This document shows positions 11,779 to 21,754 of a stretch of 64,000 bases of DNA, one piece after another. The DNA lies in NCBI GenBank assembly GCA_009760885.1, contig CM019691.1:29868314-29932313 (forward strand), in the 5' to 3' direction. Each line of letters starts with the position of its first letter. The first letter of the stretch is position 1. The notes under the pieces are model-generated. The model was not told the DNA's origin, did not search any database, and was given only the letters and a program-made list of their open reading frames with translations. This DNA is from Achatina immaculata (taxonomy: Eukaryota; Mollusca; Gastropoda; Stylommatophora; Achatinidae). Made by a program: the position numbers and the translations under genes.

Positions 11779-12450
11779 ATGCTCAGCATTCTAGATAAAA
11801 ACAAAATGTTATCAAGGCAGCAGTATTTTGATCGCTGTCTGATCTGAGAAAGAAAATTAGTTTGATGCATATTAGACAGCTGTGTTGTGATTGCTTTCTG
11901 GAATGTAACACCCCCCCCCCCTAAAAAAAGTTTAATACAAGGAACTATTTCAAATAATCAGTATTCTTGACCCGGCTCACGTTGTTTTTTTTTTTGCGCA
12001 AACTTCACTGTCGAACCGGTGAACTAAAGCTGCCGTCGCTTAGAATCATTTTAACTCAGGGACGAGATATATATATAAAAAAAAAAAGCAACAACTCACA
12101 AGATCTCCGGGAGTCATAACCCAGAGGGGCCCACCCCCCCCCCCGACTTGTAGGAGTTTAATAGACACTTCTGAAAGGGGGGGAGGGGTACTTCCTCTGA
12201 TTATCTGAAGGAGTTGTGTTGTTGTTCCGTTCTCTACAGTAGAGAGTTTCCTGGGTACATTAGGACAGAAAGTGAGTAAAACAAAGATAACCACTTAAGC
12301 GAGGGGCAGATGAGAGAGTGAGAGAGAAAGAGAGAGACAAGGGTGGGGGTGGGGATTGTTCCACCTTCTATCCTCTCCTCTGAGATAGGTTTCACAAAAT
12401 TAACGAAATTTCATTAATAAAATGTAATTCTTCGAGACAATAATAGTTTG
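11779..12450. other. Unassigned, with homopolymer runs
   Basis: No gene or recognised repeat. It contains C runs near 11910 and 12127-12143, A/T runs, and an AGAG-rich stretch near 12312-12340. Confidence 0.6.
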
Positions 12451-12451
12451 T

Positions 12452-12745
12452 ATGATGATAAGTTGCAGAGAAAGAATATTACGATCCCGTAAAAAGTTGG
12501 AATTTATGAAATACCAGAGATTGGATATGCTGATGACACAGTATTACTATCCACAGCACAAAAAAGGAATGGAGAAATTGATTATGTCAGTCAGTAAGAA
12601 CAGCGAAGAGCATAACCTTTATATCTTAATGCAAAAAAAACTAAATTGATGACAACTAATCAAAACAAATATGGCAGCTGAAGTATATATCAATGATGAG
12701 AAATTTGAAGCTGGAAATGATAGCAGAGCTTTTAATATTCTGGAT
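12452..12745 (+). pseudogene. LINE-H: decayed reverse transcriptase fragment
   Basis: A frame around 12519-12560 reads GYADDTVLLS, the motif C signature (YADD, metal-binding aspartates) of LINE reverse transcriptases. Farther right, EVYINDEKFEAG resembles the thumb-region stretch INGxxLExV that follows it. The frame is broken by several stops. The matching C-terminal piece lies at 13000-13125, separated by an inverted repeat arm. Confidence 0.65.
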
Positions 12746-12750
12746 CATTA

Positions 12751-12830
12751 CATCAGCAGCAGGGCAACTTGCTTACAACCGAGAGGCCTATGGGAGAGCT
12801 GTTAGGGAGGCAAAGTTCCGCAAGGAACAT
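12751..12830 (+). repeat. Inverted repeat, left arm (80 bp)
   Basis: Pairs with 13128-13207 in reverse complement with about seven mismatches over 80 bp. Shared blocks include CATCAGCAGCAGGGC and GAGCTGTTAGGGAGGCAAAG. The arm interrupts the LINE-H frame. Confidence 0.9.
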
Positions 12831-12994
12831 CCAAATGACTGACTTACTAATAATGGAGATTAAAATGAGGACACCTGCAGCTCTTCAGAAGCTAAAATAA
12901 AGAACTTATGGTGAGGAACATCATGGTCACAGAAGAAAAAGAACAAATATATCTATACTACAAGAACTTAATACTGAAGAAGGTTGGCTAGTAA

Positions 12995-13125
12995 GGAAGA
13001 TTACAGAGAAAACTTAAATATTTTGGACATATTAAACGTCATGAGAATTTATACAAGACAGTCTTGGAAGGGTGCATAATGGGAAAAAGAAAGAGAGGAA
13101 GGCCGAGGCGAAGATGGCAAGACAC
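12995..13125 (+). pseudogene. LINE-H: C-terminal domain remnant
   Basis: The frame reads YFGHIKRHENLYKTVLEG and then GKRKRGRPRRRWQD, the GHxxR and RRGRPRRRWxD signature of the LINE protein C-terminus. It belongs with the YADD fragment to its left. The sequence between is too decayed to follow. Confidence 0.75.
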
Positions 13126-13127
13126 GC

Positions 13128-13207
13128 ATGTCCCTTGCGGAACTTTGCCTCCCTAACAGCTCTACTGTAGGCCTATCGGCTGTAAGCAAGATGCCCTGCT
13201 GCTGATG
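13128..13207 (-). repeat. Inverted repeat, right arm (80 bp)
   Basis: Partner of 12751-12830. Together with the 297 bp between, the structure spans 457 bp. No direct duplication flanks it, so a foldback transposon is possible but unproven. Confidence 0.9.
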
Positions 13208-13950
13208 CGTCTATTTGCAGATCAGCAAGTCGTTGTCTTTGTTTTCCTAGGAAAACTCAGTGTACCCGTTTCAAGAAAACAAGCGACAAAACAAGTGTGA
13301 GATTTCCTGCAGCAAATCTTTCCTTAGGAGATCACACAACATGATGATGACCTCCCATATAAGAGTATACGTTCAAGTGATCCTACAGAAAGCCTATTTC
13401 TTCGATTATCCTTTTACTCATTCCACTCTCTGACCTGAAGAGATCACACACGCCAAGGACAAAGCTGCTGGCTGAACAGCCAGTGTAGACTTACACTAGA
13501 TTATTTCGGGAAAGGAAAGGAGTCTACAGCATCGCCGCTGGTAAATCTCACAAGCAACTGACACAGCACTGAGTTTGTAGCCAGCTAGTTCGACCACGTT
13601 CGCGAGTACGTCAATCTTTGTTTTGGGGGGGGGGGGGGGGAAGGTGAGATCAGACCACTAACACTATGACAGGGTAGGACATCGGTGACATGACAAGACA
13701 TGCGCACATTTAAAGAGCAAATAAGAAAATGAAAGCGGAGAGAGAGTGGGAGAGAGAGGGCCCCCCCCCCCCACTTCTTCTTCTTAATTCGTAACACGAA
13801 AAATCAATGCCGAAAGTGTTCGAGCTGGTCTCGTTCCAGCGGATCCATCGAAGCCTGCAGGCGGACGGCGTAGACAAAAATGGTTGCTTGTCTCAACATA
13901 AAACGATTACCTCTGTGGGGTTAGTTTGAGTTCTTATTTTACCAGCTAAG
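13208..13950. other. Unassigned, with G16 and C12 runs
   Basis: No recognisable gene. A run of 16 G lies at 13625-13640 and a C run near 13761-13772. Confidence 0.6.
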
Positions 13951-13954
13951 TAAA

Positions 13955-14590
13955 AATAAAATACTTATTTTGCAGAAAGTATTTTTTTAACAGTATGAGT
14001 AAAAAGGAAGTATTTTACTTGGTTACTTGGTGATTTTAAGAAAAGAAGGGGGAAATAACTCATTTTACAGGGTGAGTTAAGGGAAAGAAGTTATTTTACA
14101 GAGTGAGTTAAAGGAAATAACTCATTTTACAGGGTGAGCTAAGGGAAAGAAGTCATTTTACAGAGTGAGTTAAAGGAAAGAATTTATTTTATTGGATGAG
14201 TTAAAAGAAAGGACGTATTTTACATGATGATTTAAAAGAACAAAATATAGGATTATTTTTTTAAGTAATTTATTTACAGGATGAGTAAAAGGAGATTCTT
14301 AGTTTATAGGATGAGTAAAAAGAAAGTTCTTTTTTACAGTATGAATGAAAAGAAGATTCTTAGTTTATAAGATGAATAAAATAAAATTTCTTTTTTACAG
14401 CACGAATAAACAGAAGAAGTCTACAGGATGAGTAAAAAGAAACCTCGTAGTTTACAGGATGAGTAAAAAGAAAGCTCTTAGTTTATAGGATAAGTAGTTA
14501 TGCAGGATGAATAAGCAGGATGAGTAAAAAGAAAATTCTTTTTTTACATGATAAGTGAAAAAGAATTTATTTCACAAGGTGAGTAAAATA
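13955..14590. repeat. Degenerate A/T-rich tandem repeat
   Basis: Many imperfect units built on TTTTACAGGATGAGTAAAAG with variable spacing of roughly 25-40 bp. Units differ much more than in the other minisatellites here, so this array is old or unstable. Confidence 0.8.
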
Positions 14591-15170
14591 AAAAGAAATT
14601 TGATTTGATTCTTATGTATTTCAATTACAGGCTTGGGGAGGGAAGTTTGGTGATCTACTGAAAACACTGAAACAGATAATGTGAAAATTTCGACTGGTAA
14701 CCCTGTTTTCAGTATATAACCCGTATTTTCTAAAATGGTGGCACAGGATATAACTTGTCTGCTATTTTGGCCCTTTTCGTCTAAGAAAATACTTAGAGTC
14801 AGGCAAATATCAGCTGCTATAGATTTTCCCATTCATCATTTCGCTGAACATCTTCTCAAATGGCTGACTCTACCAGTGTTAGATCTGCATAAACGGCCAA
14901 AAGTAACAGCAAGTAATGTTCGCGTTACAAGGTCCATTTTCATTGTGCTTGCGTCTTCTAAACTTCACATTTGGTCCCCGTTTCCTCTTCAAGTAATGCT
15001 GCGTACGTACGTAGAGTTACTCTCCACGTGGCTCGGTCTTTCTCATGTTCTTCCCGTATCTCATGGGTGTTAGAAAATTGCCTGAGCAGCAAAGGAATAA
15101 GCATTTACGTCCCGCAGCAGGGAAAGTATTTTGGATCTAGGTATATTCCACAGAATGAAAATAAAAGTTG
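14591..15170. other. Unassigned; short open frames only
   Basis: A 112-codon frame at 14735-15073 and an overlapping one from 14971 have no recognisable domain, and the second runs into a CT microsatellite. I do not call either a gene. Confidence 0.5.
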
Positions 15171-15210
<40 letters not shown>

Positions 15211-15485
15211 CCTTATGTGCCTGGGGCACATGGGGCTTCCGCAAGGGTTTTCCACAAACGCCTGTCCTTTGCCTTTTTTTCCGCTCTTGCCCAGGTGAGC
15301 CCTCTATTTGCTCAACATCCTGTCTGTTGTTCTTCTCCATGTCTCCTTATTTCTGTTCCCCTGTGGTGTCCATCTTAGTGCTATTTTTGGTAGTGAGTTG
15401 TCTGTCATTCTGAGCACATGTCGCAACCATCGCCAGCGTCTTTCCTCAGTAATTGCAGTCAGTGGCTTCATCTGCGTTTCTACAA
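15171..15485 (-). mobile_element. LINE-B 3' end with (GA)n tail, 5'-truncated
   Basis: On the minus strand the frame reads ERRWRWLRHVLRMTDNSL and then WRRTTDRMLSK, matching the C-terminus of the longer LINE-B at 60990-61230. It then continues with a frame change through the terminal sequence GTGCCCCAGGCACATAAGG into a GA tail (CT at 15172-15207 on the plus strand). Only the last roughly 90 codons and 3' end are present. No target duplication is evident. Confidence 0.85.
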
Positions 15486-15527
15486 ACAAGATATACTCAT
15501 ATCTAAATATAATACTAAATAAATACT

Positions 15528-17100
15528 AAATGTCAACCTAGATGAAATTAAATTGCATGAAATTGAAACAGCAGTGAATTTAATGGCTAACAACAAAGCT
15601 GCAGGTGAAGATGAAATAACAGCCGAGATGTTAAAAGCTATCAATAGTGACAACATGAGACAACTACAGAGAATGTTTAACAAGATTTGGAAAGAAGAAA
15701 AGGTCCCTTCTATTTGGAAGAAAGGAATCATTGTTAAAATACCAAAAAAGGGCAACCTTAGTGACTGTAACAACTGGAGAGGAGTAACCTTAATATCAGT
15801 TGTGTCAAAAGTATTTTGCAAGGTCATTTTGAATAAACTCAAAGATATAGTGGATACTGCAATGAGAGAAGAACAAGCAGGATTTCGAAAAGGGAGAAGC
15901 TGTCTCGACCAGATCTTTACTCCCAGAATATTACTTGAAGAACATATTGAAAAACAGAAACCATTAATACTGAACTTCATAGATTTTAAAAAGGCATTTG
16001 ATAGCATACACAGAGATTCATTATGGAGAATTTTATGTCTATATGGAATACCATCTAAAATTGTCAACATCATTAAGGACTTATACAATGGGTATGGTTG
16101 TGCAGTCAAGACAGAAGAAGGGATGAGTGAATGGTTCCAGATTGAAACAGGCGTGAAACAAGGATGTATACTGTCTCCTTTACTTTTCGGGATTACAATA
16201 GACTTCATAATGAAAAAATGCTGCACAGGTAACACAGGTATTGACTGGGTACATGGGACCCAACTAGAAGATCTTGATTTTGCTGATGACATAACTCTTA
16301 TCAGTAATAATGTGGATTCCATGCAAGAAAAAACAGATAGCCTGTCTTCACTGGCTAGCAAAATAGGACTTGAAATTAACAAGGACAAAACAAAAATAAT
16401 GAAAATTCCCATCAATCAGAATGGAAAAATACACATGGAAGGGACATATATTGAAGAAGTCAATCAATTTGCATACCTTGGCAGCTACATAGACCAGGAT
16501 GGTGACACTAGAAAGGAAGTTAGGATCAGAATTGCAAAAGCAGCATCAATCTTCAAGAATCTTGAGAACATATGGAATTCAAAAGTTATAAGCACAAAAA
16601 CCAAGTTAAGACTATTCAATTCAAATGTAATATCCACCCTCATTTATGCATTCGAAAGCTGGAAAACAACTAAAGAAATAGGCAAGAAATTAGACTCTTT
16701 TGAAAACAAATGCCTAAGGAAAATACTCGGCATCAAGTGGAACGAATTCAAGAACAATGAAGAGATAAGACAGATGACTGAACAACAATCAGTCTCATGG
16801 GTGATCAGGAAAAGGAGATGGACATATGTTGGTCACTTGATGAGAAGAAATGATCAGAGAATCCCAAAACAAGCTATCAAGTGGAACACAACAGGCCGAA
16901 GAAAAAGGGGCAGACCGCGTGAAACTCTGAAGAGGACATTATTAAGAGAGGCCAAGTTAACAGGCATAAAATCCTTTGATGAGGTTGAAAGACTCGCCGA
17001 AGATAGGAAAAATTGGCGAACTACTTTGCGAGCCCTATCTGACGTTTAACGGCACGGGAAGGATATAAGATATAAGATAAGAAATATAATTACAGTATAT
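15528..17100 (+). mobile_element. LINE-A copy 1 (5'-truncated non-LTR retrotransposon)
   Basis: Starts abruptly at AAATGTCAACCTAG, a point internal to LINE-A copy 2 (which has the same sequence at 29040), and ends in ACGGCACGGGAAGGATATAA followed by a GATATAAGATAA-type tail. A 9-bp candidate target duplication AAATATAAT lies near 15505 and again after the tail near 17090, but it leaves a few unexplained bases at the 5' join. It lacks the endonuclease. Confidence 0.9.
15553..17049 (+). CDS. LINE-A reverse transcriptase with C-terminal domain, frame intact
   Basis: Reverse transcriptase of a non-LTR retrotransposon, which copies element RNA at a nicked target. The frame is open for 498 codons from a TTG and continues a little upstream, so the position is only the first possible start; the native start was lost by 5' truncation. 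Motifs in order: QAGFRKGRSCLDQIF (about 110-125), motif A FIDFKKAFDSI (about 146-156), motif B GVKQGCILSP (about 203-212), motif C FADDITL (about 243-249, both catalytic aspartates present), LGSYIDQDGD thumb region, then GHLMRRND and GRRKRGRPRETLKR near the C-terminus. No stop or frameshift is present. With no endonuclease or promoter it is probably not autonomous. Clade (RTE-like, L2 or CR1 group) cannot be decided by eye. Confidence 0.92.
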   Translation: MHEIETAVNLMANNKAAGEDEITAEMLKAINSDNMRQLQRMFNKIWKEEKVPSIWKKGIIVKIPKKGNLSDCNNWRGVTLISVVSKVFCKVILNKLKDIVDTAMREEQAGFRKGRSCLDQIFTPRILLEEHIEKQKPLILNFIDFKKAFDSIHRDSLWRILCLYGIPSKIVNIIKDLYNGYGCAVKTEEGMSEWFQIETGVKQGCILSPLLFGITIDFIMKKCCTGNTGIDWVHGTQLEDLDFADDITLISNNVDSMQEKTDSLSSLASKIGLEINKDKTKIMKIPINQNGKIHMEGTYIEEVNQFAYLGSYIDQDGDTRKEVRIRIAKAASIFKNLENIWNSKVISTKTKLRLFNSNVISTLIYAFESWKTTKEIGKKLDSFENKCLRKILGIKWNEFKNNEEIRQMTEQQSVSWVIRKRRWTYVGHLMRRNDQRIPKQAIKWNTTGRRKRGRPRETLKRTLLREAKLTGIKSFDEVERLAEDRKNWRTTLRALSDV

Positions 17101-17475
17101 ATTTATCATTCCTATTCATTGCCTGTTTAAATATATTTTCCTCTGTCCTTCTTATTTTTAACGTTATTACATTAAGTGTCCTCTATGTAGCTCCTATTAC
17201 AACACAATTAATCGAAAATTATTGTTTATATAGTTATTTTTTGTGCTGGTTCATACACTGATGGTCTTACTCCACTCAGTAGCACCAGAAGAATTTGATA
17301 TATTTAAACAAGCTCATTCATTCAGTTGTAGCAATGTCCAAGGTCCAAGGATCTACATTCAGACTCCGCCTTCATTGCATCTAGGACAGCCCCCTGTATG
17401 CTCTACTACATGCCGCAGTATCCATCCCAGAGTACGTTTGCTAAAAGGTTCCCGTCAAGTCAAGTGTCGGTTGTT
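17101..17475. other. Unassigned
   Basis: AT-rich sequence after LINE-A with no recognisable gene. A 96-codon frame at 17243 has no known motif and ends in the antisense of the RNase H remnant. Confidence 0.5.
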
Positions 17476-17479
17476 TAAG

Positions 17480-17760
17480 TTACGTTTTCTACCACAGTTC
17501 GGCTTCCCTGCCAGCACCTTTAATTTGTCCTAGCTCCAGCAATCTCTTCACAGTTACATTGTTCTTCCATTCTCGTTCTTCATTTCCCCCGAGTCTTTCC
17601 AGTATAGTTTTAGCAATGTCACCCTTATCCATTGTCAGCCTACCATTTATTTTAGCCTGTCCAGCAAGTTTATCTGGCACTTCATTGCCTTATACTCCCA
17701 CATGCACTGGGGAGTAAAGCCACGTTAGGTTTTTCACAGTTGACTTGCTTAACAGATGAA
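17480..17760 (-). pseudogene. LINE-J: RNase H domain remnant
   Basis: The minus-strand frame reads LTWLYSPVHVGV, a stop, then GNEVPDKLAGQAKINGRLTM. This is the end of a LINE-type ribonuclease H domain, whose usual form is WVPxHVGVxGNExADxLA; the last catalytic aspartate (PDKLA) is kept. One nonsense codon replaces the residue before GNE. The sequence differs clearly from the RNase H of LINE-E, so it represents another family. The upstream reverse transcriptase is absent. Confidence 0.75.
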
Positions 17761-17875
17761 CCCATTCTCTTCCAAGCAATTTCTTCTTAATCTTACGAAC
17801 GTTTTCATGATTATCATGTGTATAAATCGTTTAATCAGTTACGCTCTCCGGGATATTGTTCAGCATACAATGTTG

Positions 17876-17950
17876 TTTTCATTCGGATCATCCTATGAAA
17901 ATAACGAACCGCCACGATTCGTTACTTTCATATGATGACCCGAATGAAAA
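17876..17950. repeat. Hairpin with 33-bp arms and 9-nt loop
   Basis: The left arm 17876-17908 (TTTTCATTCGGATCATCCTA...) pairs with 17918-17950 in reverse complement at 30 of 33 positions. The loop is CCGCCACGA. It is isolated from any recognised element end, though a retro-insertion begins 37 bp to the right. Confidence 0.9.
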
Positions 17951-17987
17951 CAAGCGTCACGATGAATCGCTCTCTGAAAGAGAAAAC

Positions 17988-18004
17988 TGCCTGAGAAAAG
18001 TTGC

Positions 18005-18035
<31 letters not shown>

Positions 18036-18353
18036 CCTCTCTCTCTCTCTCTCTCTGAACCTTATGTGCCTGGGGCACATGGGGCTTCCGCAAGGGTTTT
18101 CCACAAGTGCGTCACTCTCTCTCCCCTCCCCGGTTCCCCATCCACCACCCCCAGTTACAACCCACCGACCACATGTCACAGGTCTCTATTTAAACAATTT
18201 CCACGTCCTACCAGATCCATTCCTGACACACACCGCCGGACAAGCCACACCTTGCAATTTTCCTATTTTATACATTCTGGTATCACAGCTTTACTGCAGT
18301 GCTTAGTGTATAGTTGTATACTTATACACCAATTATTGTGCCTGAGAAAAGTT
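17988..18353 (-). mobile_element. Composite retro-insertion with 15-bp target duplication
   Basis: TGCCTGAGAAAAGTT occurs at 17988-18002 and again at 18339-18353. Between the copies lie, left to right: a CT array (18004-18056), 50 bp of the LINE-B 3' end on the minus strand (18057-18106), and about 230 bp resembling the 3' region of the Penelope-like element at 44200-44700. The minus orientation therefore gives body, then LINE-B end, then GA tail, as expected of a retrocopy using LINE-B machinery. It could be a SINE borrowing a LINE-B tail or a template-switch chimera. Confidence 0.75.
18107..18338 (+). repeat. Penelope-like 3'-region fragment
   Basis: Shared blocks with 44260-44700 include TTACAACCCACC, CACAGGTCTCTATTTAAA (CACAAGTCTTCATTTAAA there), TATCACAGCTTTACTGCAG and ATACACCAATTATTGTG. 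It is non-coding and shorter than the other copy, with an internal gap. Confidence 0.7.
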
Positions 18354-18544
18354 TCACTGTCATCTACATTCCACATTTTTATTACAGCTTTTTCTATTCG
18401 CCTTCCTTTCAAGTCGTAAAGTCCAACCGCCGACTGATCAACCGCTCTGATCGTGTTCCAGCGTGGCTTTTCGAAGTGTCCTCCGGACCAGTTAGTAGCT
18501 GTCACTGTGTGACGATAGGTGCCTAGATTATCCGGAGATCAAAC

Positions 18545-18740
18545 GACCCCTAGAGGGGTGCTACATAGTGTAGTTCGTCAGTACGCTGTTCTCTCGCGGC
18601 TAGACGCCTGCTTGTCCTACCGAAGTCAGCGATTCGAATCCCAGGTAGTTCTCTGACTATTTCCATACGCTGCTTCAACTAAACACTTGGCGAGGATACG
18701 CCGCTGATGACCTGAATGAGGCATGTTTTCACTACCACGT
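18545..18740 (+). repeat. SINE-4 copy with tRNA-derived head
   Basis: Contains CTAGACGCCTGCTTGTCCTA, then a B-box-like GATTCGAATCCC followed by AGGTAGTTCTCT. The same order occurs at 40570-40715 (minus), where target duplications prove mobility. The tail beyond 18665 has no partner here, so the right end is uncertain. Confidence 0.6.
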
Positions 18741-19080
18741 GGCCAAATTCTCGCATTTGCCTTACAAAATTTTCTCACCGACTTCCCGTCGTAAACTACG
18801 AAGGTCGGCTTTCCCAGAGTTCCACATGGCCGGAATCTAGCTGATCAAAAAGACCGACGGACCAATTAGATATCTTCTTTACATCTCACTTTCTAGCCCC
18901 ATGAAATATCTGGGATATATATACTTAGTCCAGCAGTGATATCAAAATGTTTCAGAGACACTGTACCATTCCCAACTTCTACACCGTTTCTTTAAAAAAG
19001 TCGCATTCTATTTTTTTAAAAATTATTCATTCTGCTAGTCTGCACTAGAACAAACAAACTGGTACTTCTAAAAAAATCAC
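18741..19080. other. Unassigned
   Basis: No gene or recognised repeat. Confidence 0.5.
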
Positions 19081-19610
19081 GTTTTTTTTTTTTTGGGGGG
19101 GGGGGGGGAATGACGTTGAAAACTGAATGAGTGGAAAAAAAGACGCGGAAACAGAGAGAGAGAGGGGGGGGGGAGGAGGCCCTATGTAGATCTCGTGAAC
19201 CCTAGATGAGCTGTTTCAGAAAAGACAAAGAGGAAGTAAGTGAAAGAGGTAATGACTGGAGTGTTGTTATAACAAAAAATCTGCATAATTTCCTGCACCA
19301 GAGATTGGTTACTGGATTCTGGGTGGACTGGGGGGAAGGAGGGAGGGGGAGAGGGGAATGGGGAGGGGAGAAGGGGGACGGGACGTGGGAAGAGAAGAGG
19401 ATGAACAAAAATCTAAACTCTGGGGAACAGGGAGTAATGATGGTGGTGGTGGGGGCGGAGGGGGGAGAGGAAAAGGAGGAGGAGGAGGAAGAGGAGGATG
19501 TGAATCGAAGAGGTAATGAGACGAGCCTTGTTGTAACAATTTGGAATTGAATAATTTCCTGCACCGAAGAATTTCTACCCACTTTTCTTGCACTCGAAGT
19601 GAACAAAAAA

Positions 19611-19655
<45 letters not shown>
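19081..19655. repeat. Homopolymer and polypurine region
   Basis: T12 then a G14 run (about 19083-19108), a G-rich polypurine tract at 19325-19500 (multiple GGGG blocks separated by A), and a GA array at 19615-19653. The strand-biased frames over it are by-products. Confidence 0.85.
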
Positions 19656-19658
<3 letters not shown>

Positions 19659-19924
19659 AATCTGAAAACAGGGAATTAGGAGGGGGGGGGGTGGGGAATC
19701 AACAACTTATTGGCGAGCTGACACATTTCTTCTCCGAGTCTACCTTACCTCTCCCGCTCAAGTGTTTGGGCACCCCATGTAATTATTTCATGCTGTAAGG
19801 CCGATCCCTGAAATTACTGTAACGACTTTGCTGCCAGCACGCGGTGTCAATACGAGACAGGCAAGAACCCTGGGGGGGTAGGAGATATTGGGGGGGGGGG
19901 TTCTAGGTTTCTTTTGCACTCGCT

Positions 19925-20865
19925 TTATTTTTCTTGTTAGTTTTTTGCTATTTTATTTCTTAATTTTTATTATTTTTCCTGTTAGTTTTTGCTATTTTAT
20001 TTCTTACTTTTTATTATTTTTCCTGTTAGTTTTTGCTATTTTATTTCTTACTTTTTATTATTTTTCTTGTTAGTTATTGCTATTTTACTTCTTACTTTTT
20101 ATTATTTTTCCTGTTAGTTTTTGCTATTTTATTTCTTACTTTTTATTATTTTTCTTGTTAGTTATTGCTATTTTAATTCTTACTTTTTATTATTTTTCCT
20201 GTTAGTTTTTGCTATTTTATTTCTTACTTTTTATTATTTTTCTTGTTAGTTTTTGCTATTTTATTTCTTACTTTTTATTATTTTTCCTGTTAGTTTTTGC
20301 TATTTTATTTCTTACTTTTTATTATTTTTCCTGTTAGTTTTTGCTATTTTACTTCTTACTTTTTATTATTTTTCCTGTTAGTTTTTGCTATTTTACTTCT
20401 TACTTTTTATTATTTTTCTTGTTAGTTATTGCTATTTTAATTCTTAGTTTTTATTATTATTCTTGTAAGTTTTTGTTATTTTTCTTGTTAGTTTTTGTTA
20501 GTTTTTTTTTCTTGTTAGTTTGTGCTATTTTACCTCTTAGTTTTTGTTATTTTTCTTGTTAATTTTTTTTTTTTTTTTGGTTAGTTTTTGTTATTTTTTT
20601 TTGTTAGTTTTTTATATTTTACCTCTTAGTTTTTGTTATTTTTCTTGTTAATTTTTTGTTATTTTTCTTGTTAGTTTTTGTTATTTTTTTCTTGTTAGTT
20701 TGTGCTATTTTACTTCTTAGTTTTTGTTAATTTTCTTGTTAATTTTTTTTTTTTTCTTGTAAGTTTTTGTTATTTTTTTCTTGTTAGTTTTTTATATTTT
20801 ACCTCTTAGTTTTTGTTATTTTTCTTGTTAGTTTTTTGCTATTTTACTTCTCAGTTTTTGTGCCA
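19925..20865. repeat. 44-bp T-rich minisatellite
   Basis: Unit GTTAGTTTTTGCTATTTTAT followed by TTCTTACTTTTTATTATTTTTCCT in register (44 bp; first copies at 19981 and 20025). About a dozen regular units run to about 20460, then shorter degenerate GTTAGTTTTTGTTATTTTTC units to 20865. Strand composition is extremely skewed to T. Confidence 0.95.
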
Positions 20866-20960
20866 AGAGGGAAAGAAAAAAAAATTTTTCAAAACATAAA
20901 TGTCGCCTCTCTGAGGGGTAATGTGGATAATTTCTGACAGTTCAAAAAACATTTTTTTTT

Positions 20961-20980
20961 GGGGGGGGGGGGGGGGGGGG
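20961..20980 (+). repeat. G20 homopolymer
   Basis: Twenty consecutive G following a T9 run; another G-rich stretch (GGGGATTGGGGGGGGG) follows at 21009-21028. Length calls in such runs are error-prone. Confidence 0.9.
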
Positions 20981-21264
20981 TAGAAGTAGCTTTCTTTAAT
21001 GTCACTTTCGGGGGATTGGGGGGGGGGAGGTGTGAGGGGAAAAAAAGGAAGGGGAACTGAAACCAACTTTTTACAAACATGGGAATGTAATGTCTTAAGA
21101 ACTACTGAAAGCACGGCGACGGGCATTAAATTATCCTTGTGGGTACAACAGGAAGTTCTGGTCCATGCAAATAGTCTCTAAAATGTCTTATTTGCTGATC
21201 AACTCCCCAGGAAAAAAAGGGGGTTGGTGGTGGTGGGGGTGGGTGGGTCGATATTTACTGAAAG

Positions 21265-21700
21265 TACGGGCAACATAAATAAAGTGCTGACAGTGTAATA
21301 AAGTGCTGATGATATGAATAAAGTACCGACAACATAAAGTGCTGGCAGCCTAAATAAAGTGCTGACAAAATAAATAAAGTGATGACAGCATAAATATACA
21401 GTGCTGACAATATTTTAAAATGCTGACACTATTTTAAAAATGCTGACATTATAAATTATGTGCTGACAACATAAATAAAGTACTGACAATTATTGTGAAA
21501 CGTAGGCAACATAAAACACTGACAATATAAAGTAAGGAAAAGATAAATAAAACACTGACAATATAAATAAAGTACTGACGGCATAAATAAAGTGCTCGCA
21601 ACATAAAATACTGACAATATAAAGAACGAACAACATAAATAAAACACTGACAGCATAAACAAAGTACTGGGCAACATAAATAAAGTACCTCATTTAATTG
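21265..21700. repeat. Degenerate tandem repeat, about 24-bp unit
   Basis: Units built on ACATAAATAAAGTGCTGACA with frequent deletions and substitutions. Frames on the minus strand are repeat by-products. Confidence 0.85.
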
Positions 21701-21754
21701 TGTCTTCATGATTATTATGCTCATTAACAAATGCTGAATGTCTGTGGCTGAGTG

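Noticed and set aside
14735..15378. Two overlapping plus-strand frames of 112 and 135 codons as a possible host gene
   Set aside because: No known motif; the second runs through a CT microsatellite and the antisense of a LINE-B end.
15480..16415. 311-codon frame on the minus strand
   Set aside because: It is the antisense shadow of the LINE-A reverse transcriptase, whose plus-strand motifs are unmistakable. The same antisense frame recurs over LINE-A copy 2.
15165..18004. AAAAGTTGCC before the CT array at both 15171 and 18004, and TGCCTGAG nearby at both, as a shared element end
   Set aside because: The two other LINE-B ends lack it, and at 61248 the target duplication starts directly after the GA tail. 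It may be chance or target preference.
20341..20562. Membrane-protein-like phenylalanine/leucine frame
   Set aside because: Translation of the T-rich 44-bp minisatellite.
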